Source: Rickettsia endosymbiont of Culicoides impunctatus | GTDB lineage: Bacteria; Pseudomonadota; Alphaproteobacteria; Rickettsiales; Rickettsiaceae | Reading direction: 5' to 3' | Length of the DNA stretch: 64,000 nucleotides | Assembly: GCA_020410785.1 (NCBI GenBank) | Contig: CP084573.1 | Location: forward strand, 1,116,001 to 1,180,000 | Shown: piece after piece, positions 28,330 to 37,018 of the stretch | Position numbering within the stretch: the stretch's first letter is position 1 | How the letters are laid out: each line of letters begins with the position of its first letter | Position numbers and translations under genes: made by a program | Notes under the pieces: generated by a model | What the model was told of the DNA's origin: nothing | Database searches by the model: none | What the model saw: the letters and a program-made list of their open reading frames with translations, nothing else

Positions 28330-30411
28330 ATGGGTAAAGAAATGAGTAAACAAGAAAATCCTAGAGAATATTTTGAATATTATGGAGATTTTCTTACAGA
28401 AGTAAATAGAAGTAGAGAAGAAACAAATGTTGAAGAAGCTGATCCTATAGCTCAATCTTTGTTTGAAATTGTAAAGAGAACCTTAGAAACCAGTGCAGCT
28501 AGTTCTGTAGAAAAAAAATCTATATTAAATGGATTTGCTGAAACAATTAGAAATAATATAGAAGAACTACACGAGTTGCCAGAATCTGACAAAATAGAAA
28601 CACCATCCATAGTGTTCGATAAATTTGCTGAAAAATTGGCAGGATACATACAGGATGATAAAACACCTACTAAAATTTTTCAAGAATATGTGGAACAATT
28701 GCAGATAATCGTGGCTGCTACCAAACCCCAAGAACTTGCTCAGGACGTCATTTTCTTGTCAGAATCAGAAGTGGAAAAGTCGTCTATAGAATTAGATGAA
28801 TCTTCTCTTGATGTTGACACTCCTGCCTTTTCTGCTGCTGATCGAGCTATTGATCCTATAACCCAAGCAATTAGAAGCCAGATATTAACCAAGCAGAGGG
28901 AGCTAATAGTTACAGCTTTGGTAAATAGTGGTACAGTAGAAAAAGAAAAAATTGACGATATAAATAAGTTTCGTGCATACTTTGAAAATGAACAAAATAA
29001 AGAAACAATTAGTGGACTTCTAAAAGAAGATCAAAATTTAAAGCATGCTTTAGAGCAAGTCGAAATTATCGGCTATCAAAAAGTCCATACGGAGTTTGCT
29101 GGTATATTCACTACTATGGAATGGAAGGATGGAGCTGTAGAAAATGATAGTGGTATTACTACTAGGAAACAGGTAGTACGAGATGCAAACGGTATCGAAA
29201 TTGCAACATTAGCAGAAGCAACCCATAAAATAAATCCTCCTCATACAGTACAAAAGAGTGATGGTACTAATGTTACAATTAACAATTATAGGACGATAGA
29301 TTTTCCGATAACACTTGATAATAATGGTCCGATGCATTTATCGTTAGCTGTCAAGGATCAGAATGGCAAAAATATTGCGGCAAGTAAGGCTGTATATTTT
29401 ACTGCTCACTATGATGATGATGGTAAGCTTGTCGAGGTCAGCTCACCACATCCAGTGAAGTTCAGTGGAGATAGCCCTGACGCAGTTGGCTATATAGAGC
29501 ATGGCGGACAGATATATACCTTGCCAGTAACGCAACAGAAATATAAAGAAATGATGCAAGAAGTTGCCAAAAACCTAGGGCATGGTGTGGATATTTCACA
29601 ATCTATCGAACCATTATCTGTGGATATTATGATAACCTCTAGAAAAGATAGCCCTGATATAGTTGGTCATATAAAGTCTGGTGAACAAATGCCAGTAACG
29701 CAAGAAGAACATAAAGCAACGATGCAAGAAAATCTAGAACAGAAGGTGGATATTTCACAATCTATCGATGCACCGGATCTCATGGTAATATCTAGACAAG
29801 ATATTGAAGAAGCACAACTGTATAAAGTGCAAGAAAATATGGTGCCTACTGATATAGTTAAAAGGGAGGAAGTGGTATTAGAGATAGAAGAAAAAACAGT
29901 AGAACAGCAGCTATATCCCCCTAAAATCTCTCAAACTTTGTCAATAAATAGTGATGATAGAGATAAGGCTGAAAATATCAGAGCGAGTTTATTAAAATCA
30001 CAACATATACGTCCTCCAGCTCGGAAAAGTGAGGAGGATATTACAAAATTGGTAGGAAAGCTGTCTAAAAGTTTGGAAGGTAAAGAACTTGGAGATCAAA
30101 AGAAAGATATTGATAAAGAGTTGAAAAATTTATCAACCCCTCAAGAAAAAATAAAGTTGTTGCAGGGGTTATCAAAGTCTGTAGCGGAGAAAAGATGGGA
30201 AGAGCTTGAGAAAGTTGATGAAAACAAGAGAGAAATAGAAGGTAGGATAGTAGATGGAGAAGGAGCCCCAAAAATAGGACATACACAATGGAAAGCAGAA
30301 TATGCTAATGTTAAAGGTAATATACAGTTACAAACATTCCTACTAGATAAAATTAATGAAGTATCCAAGAAGAATATTACTGTTAGACCTCGAGGTACCT
30401 ATAGTTTGTGA
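28330..30411 (+). CDS. sca4: Sca4 homologue (cell surface antigen 4 family), short form
   Basis: Sca4 is a secreted rickettsial protein that binds host vinculin and lowers tension at cell junctions to help spread. From about residue 172 to 425 this 693-residue product matches the Sca4 head as I remember it: DPITQAIRSQI, GYQKVH, YRTIDFPITLD, KAVYFTAHYDDDGK, YIEHGGQIYTLPVTQQKYKEMM, VDISQS. A degenerate tandem copy of the last ~57 residues follows, then a charged helical tail. It has no signal peptide or autotransporter, as in Sca4. Sca4 is usually ~1000 residues; the stop here lies in a family C repeat end, so the tail may be truncated. I prefer ATG 28330; GTG 28321 and ATG 28345 are alternatives. 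Confidence 0.88.
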   Translation: MGKEMSKQENPREYFEYYGDFLTEVNRSREETNVEEADPIAQSLFEIVKRTLETSAASSVEKKSILNGFAETIRNNIEELHELPESDKIETPSIVFDKFAEKLAGYIQDDKTPTKIFQEYVEQLQIIVAATKPQELAQDVIFLSESEVEKSSIELDESSLDVDTPAFSAADRAIDPITQAIRSQILTKQRELIVTALVNSGTVEKEKIDDINKFRAYFENEQNKETISGLLKEDQNLKHALEQVEIIGYQKVHTEFAGIFTTMEWKDGAVENDSGITTRKQVVRDANGIEIATLAEATHKINPPHTVQKSDGTNVTINNYRTIDFPITLDNNGPMHLSLAVKDQNGKNIAASKAVYFTAHYDDDGKLVEVSSPHPVKFSGDSPDAVGYIEHGGQIYTLPVTQQKYKEMMQEVAKNLGHGVDISQSIEPLSVDIMITSRKDSPDIVGHIKSGEQMPVTQEEHKATMQENLEQKVDISQSIDAPDLMVISRQDIEEAQLYKVQENMVPTDIVKREEVVLEIEEKTVEQQLYPPKISQTLSINSDDRDKAENIRASLLKSQHIRPPARKSEEDITKLVGKLSKSLEGKELGDQKKDIDKELKNLSTPQEKIKLLQGLSKSVAEKRWEELEKVDENKREIEGRIVDGEGAPKIGHTQWKAEYANVKGNIQLQTFLLDKINEVSKKNITVRPRGTYSL
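29469..29815 (+). repeat. Tandem internal duplication in sca4
   Basis: Two units of about 170 bp both run from GATAGCCCTGA to TCTAGA-A/C-AAGAT. Unit 1 encodes DSPDAVGYIEHGGQIYTLPV to ITSRKD; unit 2 encodes DSPDIVGHIKSGEQMPV to VISRQD. Both contain the identical stretch GTGGATATTTCACAATCTAT. Unit 2 lacks the IYTL codons. Confidence 0.8.
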
Positions 30412-30582
30412 GCGTTCACGAAAAAAAAGTTAAAGTACACGACGTATATTAGCGAGAAGGCGTAAGCCTAGAAGCAATCTAACCTCACAACCGTATTAGC
30501 GAGGAGCGGAGCTACTTTAGTAGCATTGATGCAATCCAGGAAAGTAATTAGAAAGGATTGCTTTGACCATTATATCTCCCCA
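30408..30582. repeat. Partial family C end plus two family A arms
   Basis: GTGAGCGTTCAC (30408-30419) matches the family C terminus except for one base and is followed by the same A-run and GTACACGACG. A family A half-copy (30444-30480) and a nearly full family A palindrome (30492-30582, CGTATTAGCGAGGAG to TATATCTCC) follow. The matching right end of family C is missing. Confidence 0.6.
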
Positions 30583-30928
30583 TTCTTCAAATCTTAAATG
30601 AGTTGTTATAATCAGTGAGGACTGTTCATATAATGTAATTTTGAACAAAGAAAAAGGGTCAAATATTGGAAAAATAGAAAAAGACATAAAGTCTTAGAAA
30701 ACAAGCTTTATAAGAAAAACTAGTTCGTATAATGAACGCACTATGGTGATTTATCTTACCTATCACACCTGTAGACCAATATCAACCATGCTTTATTTTG
30801 TGGTATATTATTTAAATTGATGCTCCTGTTTCTATAATTTCATCAAGAATTGCTGACTTTTTGCTATATTATAGACAACTATTTTACACTATAATATACT
30901 TGTATAAATTAAATCATAGGTAAATAAA
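30583..30928. other. Gap between the two Sca4-domain genes
   Basis: After the repeats, no gene or clear transposase relic is recognisable here. The last 30 bases before the next ATG are A/T-rich with a weak AGG Shine-Dalgarno, so a promoter for the coiled-coil gene is likely but not definable. Confidence 0.4.
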
Positions 30929-33900
30929 ATGTCATTAACAGAACCTACAGAAATTTTATCCAAAATAGACCAATTTCAAGCAGAAATAACAAATGAACAA
31001 AATATATTTGATGAAGCTAATAGAGTCCGTAAATTACTGCAAGAAGATATAGAAAAAAAGCAAATAGAATTAGAAAGTTTAAAAGAGCATTGGCAAGAAC
31101 AAGATAATGATGAATTAAAATCGTTGACAAAACTTTGGCAGCAGCAGGAAGGAATTAAAAGACAGTTGTCTGATTGGTCAGAAAATGGAATAAAAAAAGC
31201 CATCGAAGAGCAGACTACCACGCTAAAGACACAATTGAATGAAATTGAATCAAAATGTAAAGGTATTAGAACAGAGATTGGTGCAAGAGAAAAGTTCAAT
31301 TTGTTTTTACATGGGAACATTGGTTCGATGGATCAAGGTACAATAGCTGCATTTTCTCAACTGGTTGGAGAAGGTGATAAACAAGAATTACTCAAAGAAA
31401 ATTCTCAAGATATTGCAGATTTAAATGCTATGATAACAGACCTAGAGAAGGAACATGAAAGTTTAACAAAGCAAGAACAGAAGTTAAAGGACTACTCTTT
31501 AGCTGATAATTTAGCATATGATACCGGATTACAAAAATTATTCGAGGAACGACAAACAGATATAACAAAAAAAATAGATAATATTGTATCGCAGCAAGAT
31601 GATAGTGAGCTAAAGAAGCAATATGAAAATGTCAAACTCCAGGAAGAAGAAATAAAATTAATCCAGAATCAAATAGAAGAAAAGAATCAAATTATTAAAC
31701 AAACCAAGCAGAAAGAAGAAGAGTTGTTTGCCAAATTAGAGCAATTGCAACAAGAGTCTTCAATTCCCCAGTTTAGTTCAAAACAAGAGAGAGAAGAAAT
31801 AGTCAATCAATATCCTATATTACAAGAAAGGGCTAATGATATTGCCGCATCGATTGAACGTCAAATTGAGCTTAATAAATTGAATGATCTGATAAAACAG
31901 CAAGGAGACAAGATTAATATTGAAAAAGATAGAGCAGATAGTTTAGCTCAGCAATTAGAGAAATTAACATTATCTACAAATAAGGAAATAGAAGGTAATC
32001 TAATAGTAATAAAAGAACTCCAGGAAAATATAAAGAGATTGGAGAAAAAAGAGCGACAATTTATAATACCTCAAGGTTCTAGCTGGGCAGATGAACTAAA
32101 AGAGGGAGGTGAGCCAAGTGAGTTTGTACAACTAGAAGATCAGATAGGTGAGTTAACCAAAAAAAATGATGATTTAAAAGCTAATTTAGAAGCATTAGAA
32201 ACACTTAGTGCAGAAAAAGATGAGAAGTTAAAGGTAGCAGAAGAAGGGTATAAAAAGGAACTTAGTGAACAATCAGAGCAAATCACAGCAGGCGTAGTAG
32301 AGCTACAAGAGGCAAGTGAGAAATTATTGCAGTTGGAAACCCAACTAACATCAGAGCAGCAAAAAAGACAGGAAGAGCTAGAGGGAAAGCAACAAGAGTT
32401 AAACAAATCCCAAGAAGAATTACTAGGTGCTATAGAAGAACTAAATAAAACCAAAAAATTATATGAAGAAAAAAGTAATCAGGCTGAAAATTTACAAACT
32501 CAAATGGGCGAGTTAACCAAGGTTTATGGTGACTTGCAAAATGAGATAAAGGTAGAAAAAGAAAAGCATAAAGAGGAACTTAATAGGCAATTAGCAGAGC
32601 TGCAAGCGGCAAAAGAGGAATTATCGAATCTGCAAACTCAACTAAGATTAGAGCAACAAGGAAGGAAGGAGGAGCTAGAGAAACAGCAAAAAATAGTAGA
32701 AGAACTTAAAAAAAGCTTATCGACAGAGCAACAAAAGTTTGCAGAAAAAGGTGAGGAGTTAAATGCAGCAGAAGAAGGGTATAAAAAGAAACTTAGTAAA
32801 CAATTACAGCAAGCCGAAGCAAAGATACAAGAAGTAAATAATAAATTATTAAATCTGGAAACTCAACTAAAATCACAACAGCAAGAAAAACAGAAAGAGC
32901 TAGAGGGAAAGCAAAAAATAGTAGAAAGACTTCAAGAAAGCTTATCAGTAGAGCAACAAAAGTTTGTAGAAAAAAGTAATCAGGCTGAAAATTTACAAAC
33001 TCAAGTGGGAGAGTTAATTAATGCTCAGAAACAGTTCGCGACTAAATTAGAAGAAGCAAAAAATCAGCTAGAGACACTTAGTGCAGAGAAAGATTTAGTG
33101 TATAATGAGTTAAAGGCAAAAAAAGACAGTCTTGAAAATGAGCTTGATAAACAACCTGAGGTTGCTGCTGAACAGGCTCAAGAGAACCGAAAGAATGCAA
33201 GTAGGATAACAGGGCTTGAATCCCAAAATGCTGCACTTTTAGCTCAGTTAGCAAGTTTAAATGTTAAGGTGGAGACAAGTGCAGTTGGAATACAAACGGA
33301 TGAGGTTCTTAGCAATACTATGAAGTTAGTAGGTACGGGAACAGAGCCGGTTATGGGTAGTGGTGTTTCAACTAAGGAAGCTATGACTAATACGACAGAG
33401 GTAATTATTCAGCAACAAACAGTACCTCCTTTAATTGAAAGACAAACTATAGATAGAGTGTTAGTTCACGATAATGATGATGATAAAATATTGTGGGCTT
33501 TTAAAAAATTGTCAAGAGAGCAAGTCCAGCCGATTATTGATAAATGTGGGTTGGAATCTGGCAGCAATTTTGCTAAATTTGCCAAAGAAGATTTCAAAAA
33601 ATTATCTGAGGTATTTCAGGATACACAAATATTGCGAGATATAGAAAATATTGAACAAAAAAGTTATGCGGATATTCATAAAGAATTTGCATCTGAGTAT
33701 AAAGATATTATATGGCAAGGTAAAGATGCAGAGAAAAGCTTTAGTTTACAACAAAATGGTAACGATGTTGCTATAATAAGTGAGAGAAAATTGAGTTATG
33801 ATAACGATGTTGAATATAAAACTAGTGATGGAGAATCAATTAAAAATGCTCGTACGGTAGATGTACCGTTATCTATAGATATTAAGGGATCGTGCCATAT

Positions 33901-34354
33901 GTCTTTTGCCGTACAAGATACAAATGGACGTAATATTAGTAAAGAAAATGCTGTATATTTAACTGCTCACTATAATAATGGTAAATTAGTGCATCTAACC
34001 AAGCCTACAGAAATATTTGCTTGTTCTGATGATAAGAATTCACCTTTATATTTAAAACGTGATGGTAAGATATATACTTTACCAGTAAATAAATATGCCC
34101 TTGAGCAGCTTGAGAAAGAAGTTCTTAAAAACAAAGGAGAATATGTAGGAATAGTTAAAAATGCTTCTGGTGATATTATTAGTATAAATTCAGGTACTTC
34201 TCAAGAGGGACGATCTGAGAGGTTAAAAGATGATGCTAGTTTTAAGATAGCATCTCAAGTATTACATGCTAATGCTACCCATACCACCAATAGTCCTATA
34301 GATAGGAAAGTTTTGCATAAAAAACATAGCCAATATACTAGTAGAAGCGTTTAG
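30929..34354 (+). CDS. Large coiled-coil protein with C-terminal Sca4-type domain
   Basis: I know no described family with this layout. Residues 1 to about 770 of 1141 are almost entirely charged heptad coiled coil, including near-repeats such as KSNQAENLQTQMGEL/KSNQAENLQTQVGEL and LSTEQQKFAEK/LSVEQQKFVEK. A Thr/Val-rich linker (about 785-850) follows. Residues 850-1090 resemble the Sca4 head of the upstream gene: YADIHKEF, ARTVDVPLSIDIKGSCHMSFAVQDTNGRNI, NAVYLTAHYNNGKLV, YLKRDGKIYTLPV. No signal peptide or membrane segment is visible. Placement 518 bp after sca4 and the shared domain suggest duplication and domain shuffling. A secreted, elongated effector is the likeliest role, inferred from Sca4. 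Confidence 0.8.
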   Translation: MSLTEPTEILSKIDQFQAEITNEQNIFDEANRVRKLLQEDIEKKQIELESLKEHWQEQDNDELKSLTKLWQQQEGIKRQLSDWSENGIKKAIEEQTTTLKTQLNEIESKCKGIRTEIGAREKFNLFLHGNIGSMDQGTIAAFSQLVGEGDKQELLKENSQDIADLNAMITDLEKEHESLTKQEQKLKDYSLADNLAYDTGLQKLFEERQTDITKKIDNIVSQQDDSELKKQYENVKLQEEEIKLIQNQIEEKNQIIKQTKQKEEELFAKLEQLQQESSIPQFSSKQEREEIVNQYPILQERANDIAASIERQIELNKLNDLIKQQGDKINIEKDRADSLAQQLEKLTLSTNKEIEGNLIVIKELQENIKRLEKKERQFIIPQGSSWADELKEGGEPSEFVQLEDQIGELTKKNDDLKANLEALETLSAEKDEKLKVAEEGYKKELSEQSEQITAGVVELQEASEKLLQLETQLTSEQQKRQEELEGKQQELNKSQEELLGAIEELNKTKKLYEEKSNQAENLQTQMGELTKVYGDLQNEIKVEKEKHKEELNRQLAELQAAKEELSNLQTQLRLEQQGRKEELEKQQKIVEELKKSLSTEQQKFAEKGEELNAAEEGYKKKLSKQLQQAEAKIQEVNNKLLNLETQLKSQQQEKQKELEGKQKIVERLQESLSVEQQKFVEKSNQAENLQTQVGELINAQKQFATKLEEAKNQLETLSAEKDLVYNELKAKKDSLENELDKQPEVAAEQAQENRKNASRITGLESQNAALLAQLASLNVKVETSAVGIQTDEVLSNTMKLVGTGTEPVMGSGVSTKEAMTNTTEVIIQQQTVPPLIERQTIDRVLVHDNDDDKILWAFKKLSREQVQPIIDKCGLESGSNFAKFAKEDFKKLSEVFQDTQILRDIENIEQKSYADIHKEFASEYKDIIWQGKDAEKSFSLQQNGNDVAIISERKLSYDNDVEYKTSDGESIKNARTVDVPLSIDIKGSCHMSFAVQDTNGRNISKENAVYLTAHYNNGKLVHLTKPTEIFACSDDKNSPLYLKRDGKIYTLPVNKYALEQLEKEVLKNKGEYVGIVKNASGDIISINSGTSQEGRSERLKDDASFKIASQVLHANATHTTNSPIDRKVLHKKHSQYTSRSV

Positions 34355-34542
34355 TGTCAGGGGGTGTAACGGGAATAATGGTTTGTAGGAGTGGCTTTGT
34401 ACAAAAATATTACTGCAATTTACATTTTGAATTTATAATTATGGGTAATTTATAAAAATACTTGCTTTTTGATGTTTTTTTTATTAGTCTGTGCAATCTT
34501 CACAGAATCTACGTGAATTTGGAATAGCAGATTATTTCAAAT
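34355..34542. other. A/T-rich gap before family E element
   Basis: No gene, RNA or repeat is recognisable in this part of the 377-bp gap between the coiled-coil gene and tRNA-Leu; the remainder is the family E element and a short tRNA leader. Confidence 0.4.
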
Positions 34543-34687
34543 AGACTTCCTGCATAAGTCAAAAAAGCCCTCGGGATTTTTAGGAGAAACGAAGCCGAGT
34601 ACCGCAGCGTACATAGACGATTGTTACGGAGTGGAGGCAAGTTTCGACGACAAAATCACCAACTGGATTGGCTTATGCAGGAGGTCT
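34543..34687. repeat. Family E MITE-like element
   Basis: The 20-bp ends AGACTTCCTGCATAAGTCAA and TTGGCTTATGCAGGAGGTCT are inverted repeats matching at 18 of 20 positions, bounding 145 bp without a reading frame. It ends 45 bp before tRNA-Leu. A fragment of the same end (AGACCTCCTGCGAAACTC) appears at 47178. Confidence 0.75.
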
Positions 34688-34731
34688 AATGTGGTTAGCT
34701 GTGTAAGTAGTCAGGATTGAACTAACTTACT

Positions 34732-34817
34732 GCCCGCGTGATGGAATGGTAGACATAACGGACTTAAAATCCGTGGGGTGCAAGCCCTTGCCAGTTCAAG
34801 TCTGGCCGCGGGTACCA
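34732..34817 (+). tRNA. tRNA-Leu (anticodon TAA)
   Basis: The acceptor GCCCGCG pairs with CGCGGGT, and the anticodon stem ACGGA/TCCGT encloses a loop with TAA at 34765-34767. The long variable arm of class II tRNAs is present, the T-arm has GTTCAAGTC, and the encoded CCA ends the gene at 34817. Length 86. Confidence 0.93.
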
Positions 34818-34843
34818 TTTATTTTTTATCAAGGAAGATGTAT

Positions 34844-35416
34844 ATGTTTATTCAAACTGAAATTACTCCTAATCCTAATGCGATAAAATTTTTCCCTAAT
34901 ATACCTGTTAGCCCTAATCAACCAATGCATTTTAGTAATCTTGATGAGGCAAAAGGTAAAAGCAGTCTAGTAGTTCAATTATTCAGTGTAAATAACATAA
35001 AATCTGTATTTCTTGGTAGTGACTTTATTACTATTACTAAGGAGGAAGAAAGTGATTGGCTGGTTTTAAAACCTGAGATTTTGATGACTATTATGGATCA
35101 TTTTACTTCTGGCTTTGCTGTTTTTGATGTGCAAAATAATATATCTACTGATAAATCTACCATAAATAATTTTGACGAGATGTCTGAGATAGAACAACAG
35201 ATTGTAGAAATTATTGAAACACGTGTACGTCCTTCGGTTGCCATGGATGGAGGAGATATAATATATCGAGGGTTTGAAAATGGAGTGGTAAAATTAGAGC
35301 TTCGTGGAGCTTGCCATGGTTGTCCTAGCTCAACTATTACTTTAAAAAATGGTATTGAATCAATGCTTAAACACTTCGTTCCTGAGGTAGAATCTGTTGA
35401 AGCTGTAGAAGATTAA
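34844..35416 (+). CDS. NfuA-type iron-sulfur cluster scaffold protein
   Basis: Carries or delivers Fe-S clusters. The N-terminal Nfu domain begins MFIQTEITPNPNAIKFFPN, and the C-terminal NifU-like domain (about residues 112-190) contains RPSVAMDGGDI and the cluster motif CHGC in GACHGCPSS. I place the start at ATG 34844, 6-7 nt after AAGGAAG; the ATG at 34838 is too close to that Shine-Dalgarno, and longer versions would run into tRNA-Leu. It is 190 residues, the usual size of mitochondrial/alphaproteobacterial Nfu1. It follows the tRNA by 26 bp and may share its transcript. Confidence 0.92.
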   Translation: MFIQTEITPNPNAIKFFPNIPVSPNQPMHFSNLDEAKGKSSLVVQLFSVNNIKSVFLGSDFITITKEEESDWLVLKPEILMTIMDHFTSGFAVFDVQNNISTDKSTINNFDEMSEIEQQIVEIIETRVRPSVAMDGGDIIYRGFENGVVKLELRGACHGCPSSTITLKNGIESMLKHFVPEVESVEAVED

Positions 35417-35457
35417 GATATTAGTTACGCAGTATAGAGATAAGTAATTAATCAGTT

Positions 35458-35562
35458 ATAGTCAATTGATGAGAAGTTGGTGACGTCGTCGCTCAATGCT
35501 CGCCTATTACTTATAGGCGTCGCTCCATCGTTCCTAGCACCAAATTCTCCTGAATTAACTAT
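35458..35562. repeat. Family B palindromic element, second copy
   Basis: Ends ATAGTCAATTGAT and TGAATTAACTAT bound 105 bp that share CGCTCCATCG-TCCTA-GCACCAAATTC with the copy at the tlcA stop. With the next entry it fills the nfu-rlmB gap (35417-35729), where I see no gene. Confidence 0.7.
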
Positions 35563-35582
35563 ATCGCAGGCAGTTTCCTAGC

Positions 35583-35724
35583 GTCATTGCGAGAAGGCGT
35601 GAGCCAAGAAGCAATCCATTCCTGGTTATTTTTTGGATTGCTTCGTCGACCTTACGATCTCCTTGCAATGACGTTTGGTGACCAGATTTTTTATTCATCA
35701 TAAGAAAATAGTAAAAAAAATGTA
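35583..35724. repeat. Family A palindrome with family C right part
   Basis: GTCATTGCGAG at 35583 is mirrored by CTCCTTGCAATGAC ending at 35672 (90 bp). The following GATTTTTTATTCATCATAA block matches the right interior of the family C element at 4377-4569, but the terminal GTGAATGCTCAC is lost. Confidence 0.7.
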
Positions 35725-35729
35725 GGGTA

Positions 35730-36461
35730 CTATCTTATTAATGAGGTTAAATAAAACAATATTGCCGCAGCATTTGAAACATTCAGGCTTTCTACCTTAC
35801 TGGAAATTGGGATTTTAACCAGATAATCGCATTGTTCTTTAACTAGCCGTCTTATTCCTTTATCTTCAGACCCAAGTATTATTGCCATTTTATCTGAAAA
35901 TATTTTGCTATCTAAGGATTGTGTTGCTTTACCATCCAGACCAATAATCCAAAATCCATGTTTCTTTAGATATTCTATTGACCGCCTTAAATTAGTTACC
36001 TTAACCATTTGTACTAGTTCCAAAGCTCCAGAAGCTGTTTTTGCTATAGTAGCATTTTCATCTGGGGCATTATCGGCGGGTAATATTATGGCTGTGATGC
36101 CAAAAGAAGCCGCACTACGAATAATAGCACCAATATTTTGTGGATCGGTTACTTGATCTAAAATAGCTACTTTACAATTAGCAGTAGTTATGTCAATATC
36201 TTCAATATGATTAGAGAAAATGCTTTTAACGTTAGCGGCTATTCCCTGATGATTATGATTTGGACCAAGAAGACGTGTTAAGGAATCTGTGTTGGTAATT
36301 TCATATTGATGATTAGATATTAAATTTTTGTTCAAATTAAAAATATCTTCTGTACATAAAACTCTTTGAATATGACGTTTTGGATTACTTAGTGCTGCAA
36401 ATACTGGATGTTTGCCATATATGTAGTAGAAATCTTTAGAAATCTTAGATTTATTTCTCAT
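35730..36461 (-). CDS. rlmB: SpoU-family RNA 2'-O-methyltransferase (RlmB/TrmH type)
   Basis: Methylates ribose in rRNA or tRNA using SAM; RlmB targets G2251 of 23S rRNA. The 243-residue product has an L30e-like substrate domain at the N-terminus (YIYGKHPVFAALSN) and the trefoil-knot SPOUT motifs: LDQVTDPQNIGAIIRSA near 108-124, ILGSEDKGIRRL near 195-206, and IPISSKVESLNVSNAAAILFY near 218-238. The motif 1 Asn and motif 2/3 residues are intact. RlmB fits best, but other SpoU members cannot be excluded. Confidence 0.88.
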   Translation of the reverse strand: MRNKSKISKDFYYIYGKHPVFAALSNPKRHIQRVLCTEDIFNLNKNLISNHQYEITNTDSLTRLLGPNHNHQGIAANVKSIFSNHIEDIDITTANCKVAILDQVTDPQNIGAIIRSAASFGITAIILPADNAPDENATIAKTASGALELVQMVKVTNLRRSIEYLKKHGFWIIGLDGKATQSLDSKIFSDKMAIILGSEDKGIRRLVKEQCDYLVKIPISSKVESLNVSNAAAILFYLTSLIR

Positions 36462-36702
36462 CTTATTAGAACCTGCAGTAATTTATTCTTGACACAAACT
36501 ACTATTTATTATAGAAAGTTACAACTAGATAAACGTTCTAAGTTGTTGTGAATAAAATTTTAATAGAAATTATTAGTATAGATTTTAGCTATAGTTTTAT
36601 TATTTGTTGATTTTCATCGAGTATATATAAGTTTAATATTAGCTTATTAGAAGACTCAAGAAAAGGGTGAAGAAGATTTATTGGCATTTACACTAATTTA
36701 TA

Positions 36703-36731
36703 TTGTGCTTTACTTTTAATTAGGCTATTTA
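36703..36731 (+). promoter_or_regulatory. Promoter candidate for tRNA-Tyr/tRNA-Gly/tuf
   Basis: TTGTGC (36703-36708), 17 bp, TATTTA (36726-36731); the -10 box ends 19 bp before the tRNA-Tyr 5' end. The rest of the gap 36462-36750 shows no gene or repeat. Confidence 0.4.
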
Positions 36732-36750
36732 ATGCTTGCGTGAATTCTTT

Positions 36751-36836
36751 GGAGGAGTGGTCGAGTGGTCAATGGCAGCGGACTGTAAATCCGCCCGCGT
36801 GAGCGTACGAAGGTTCGAATCCTTCTTCCTCCACCA
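36751..36836 (+). tRNA. tRNA-Tyr (anticodon GTA)
   Basis: Acceptor GGAGGAG pairs with TTCCTCC; anticodon stem GCGGA/TCCGC holds GTA at 36785-36787; a long variable arm is present as expected for bacterial tRNA-Tyr; GGTTCGAATCC forms the T-arm; CCA is encoded. Length 86. Confidence 0.95.
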
Positions 36837-36855
36837 CAGATTGGTTAGGTGAAAT

Positions 36856-36931
<76 letters not shown>

Positions 36932-37018
36932 AAACTATTGGTGATAATTGGAAATTGGATAAATTTGTTATTTTTATTGTTAAATTTGTATTAAATCTTA
37001 AATTGTGGAGAATGAATT

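Noticed and set aside
32140..32454. Cys/Ser-rich antisense frames in the coiled-coil gene
   Set aside because: They are the complement of Glu/Lys/Gln-rich codons; such antisense frames are always long in coiled-coil genes.
34778..34843. Upstream extension of the nfu gene
   Set aside because: The longer frame starts inside tRNA-Leu; the Shine-Dalgarno AAGGAAG at 34831 supports the start at 34844.
4380..35725. Repeated palindromes considered as a CRISPR or tandem array
   Set aside because: Copies are scattered over the window, not regularly spaced, and show no unique spacers or cas genes.
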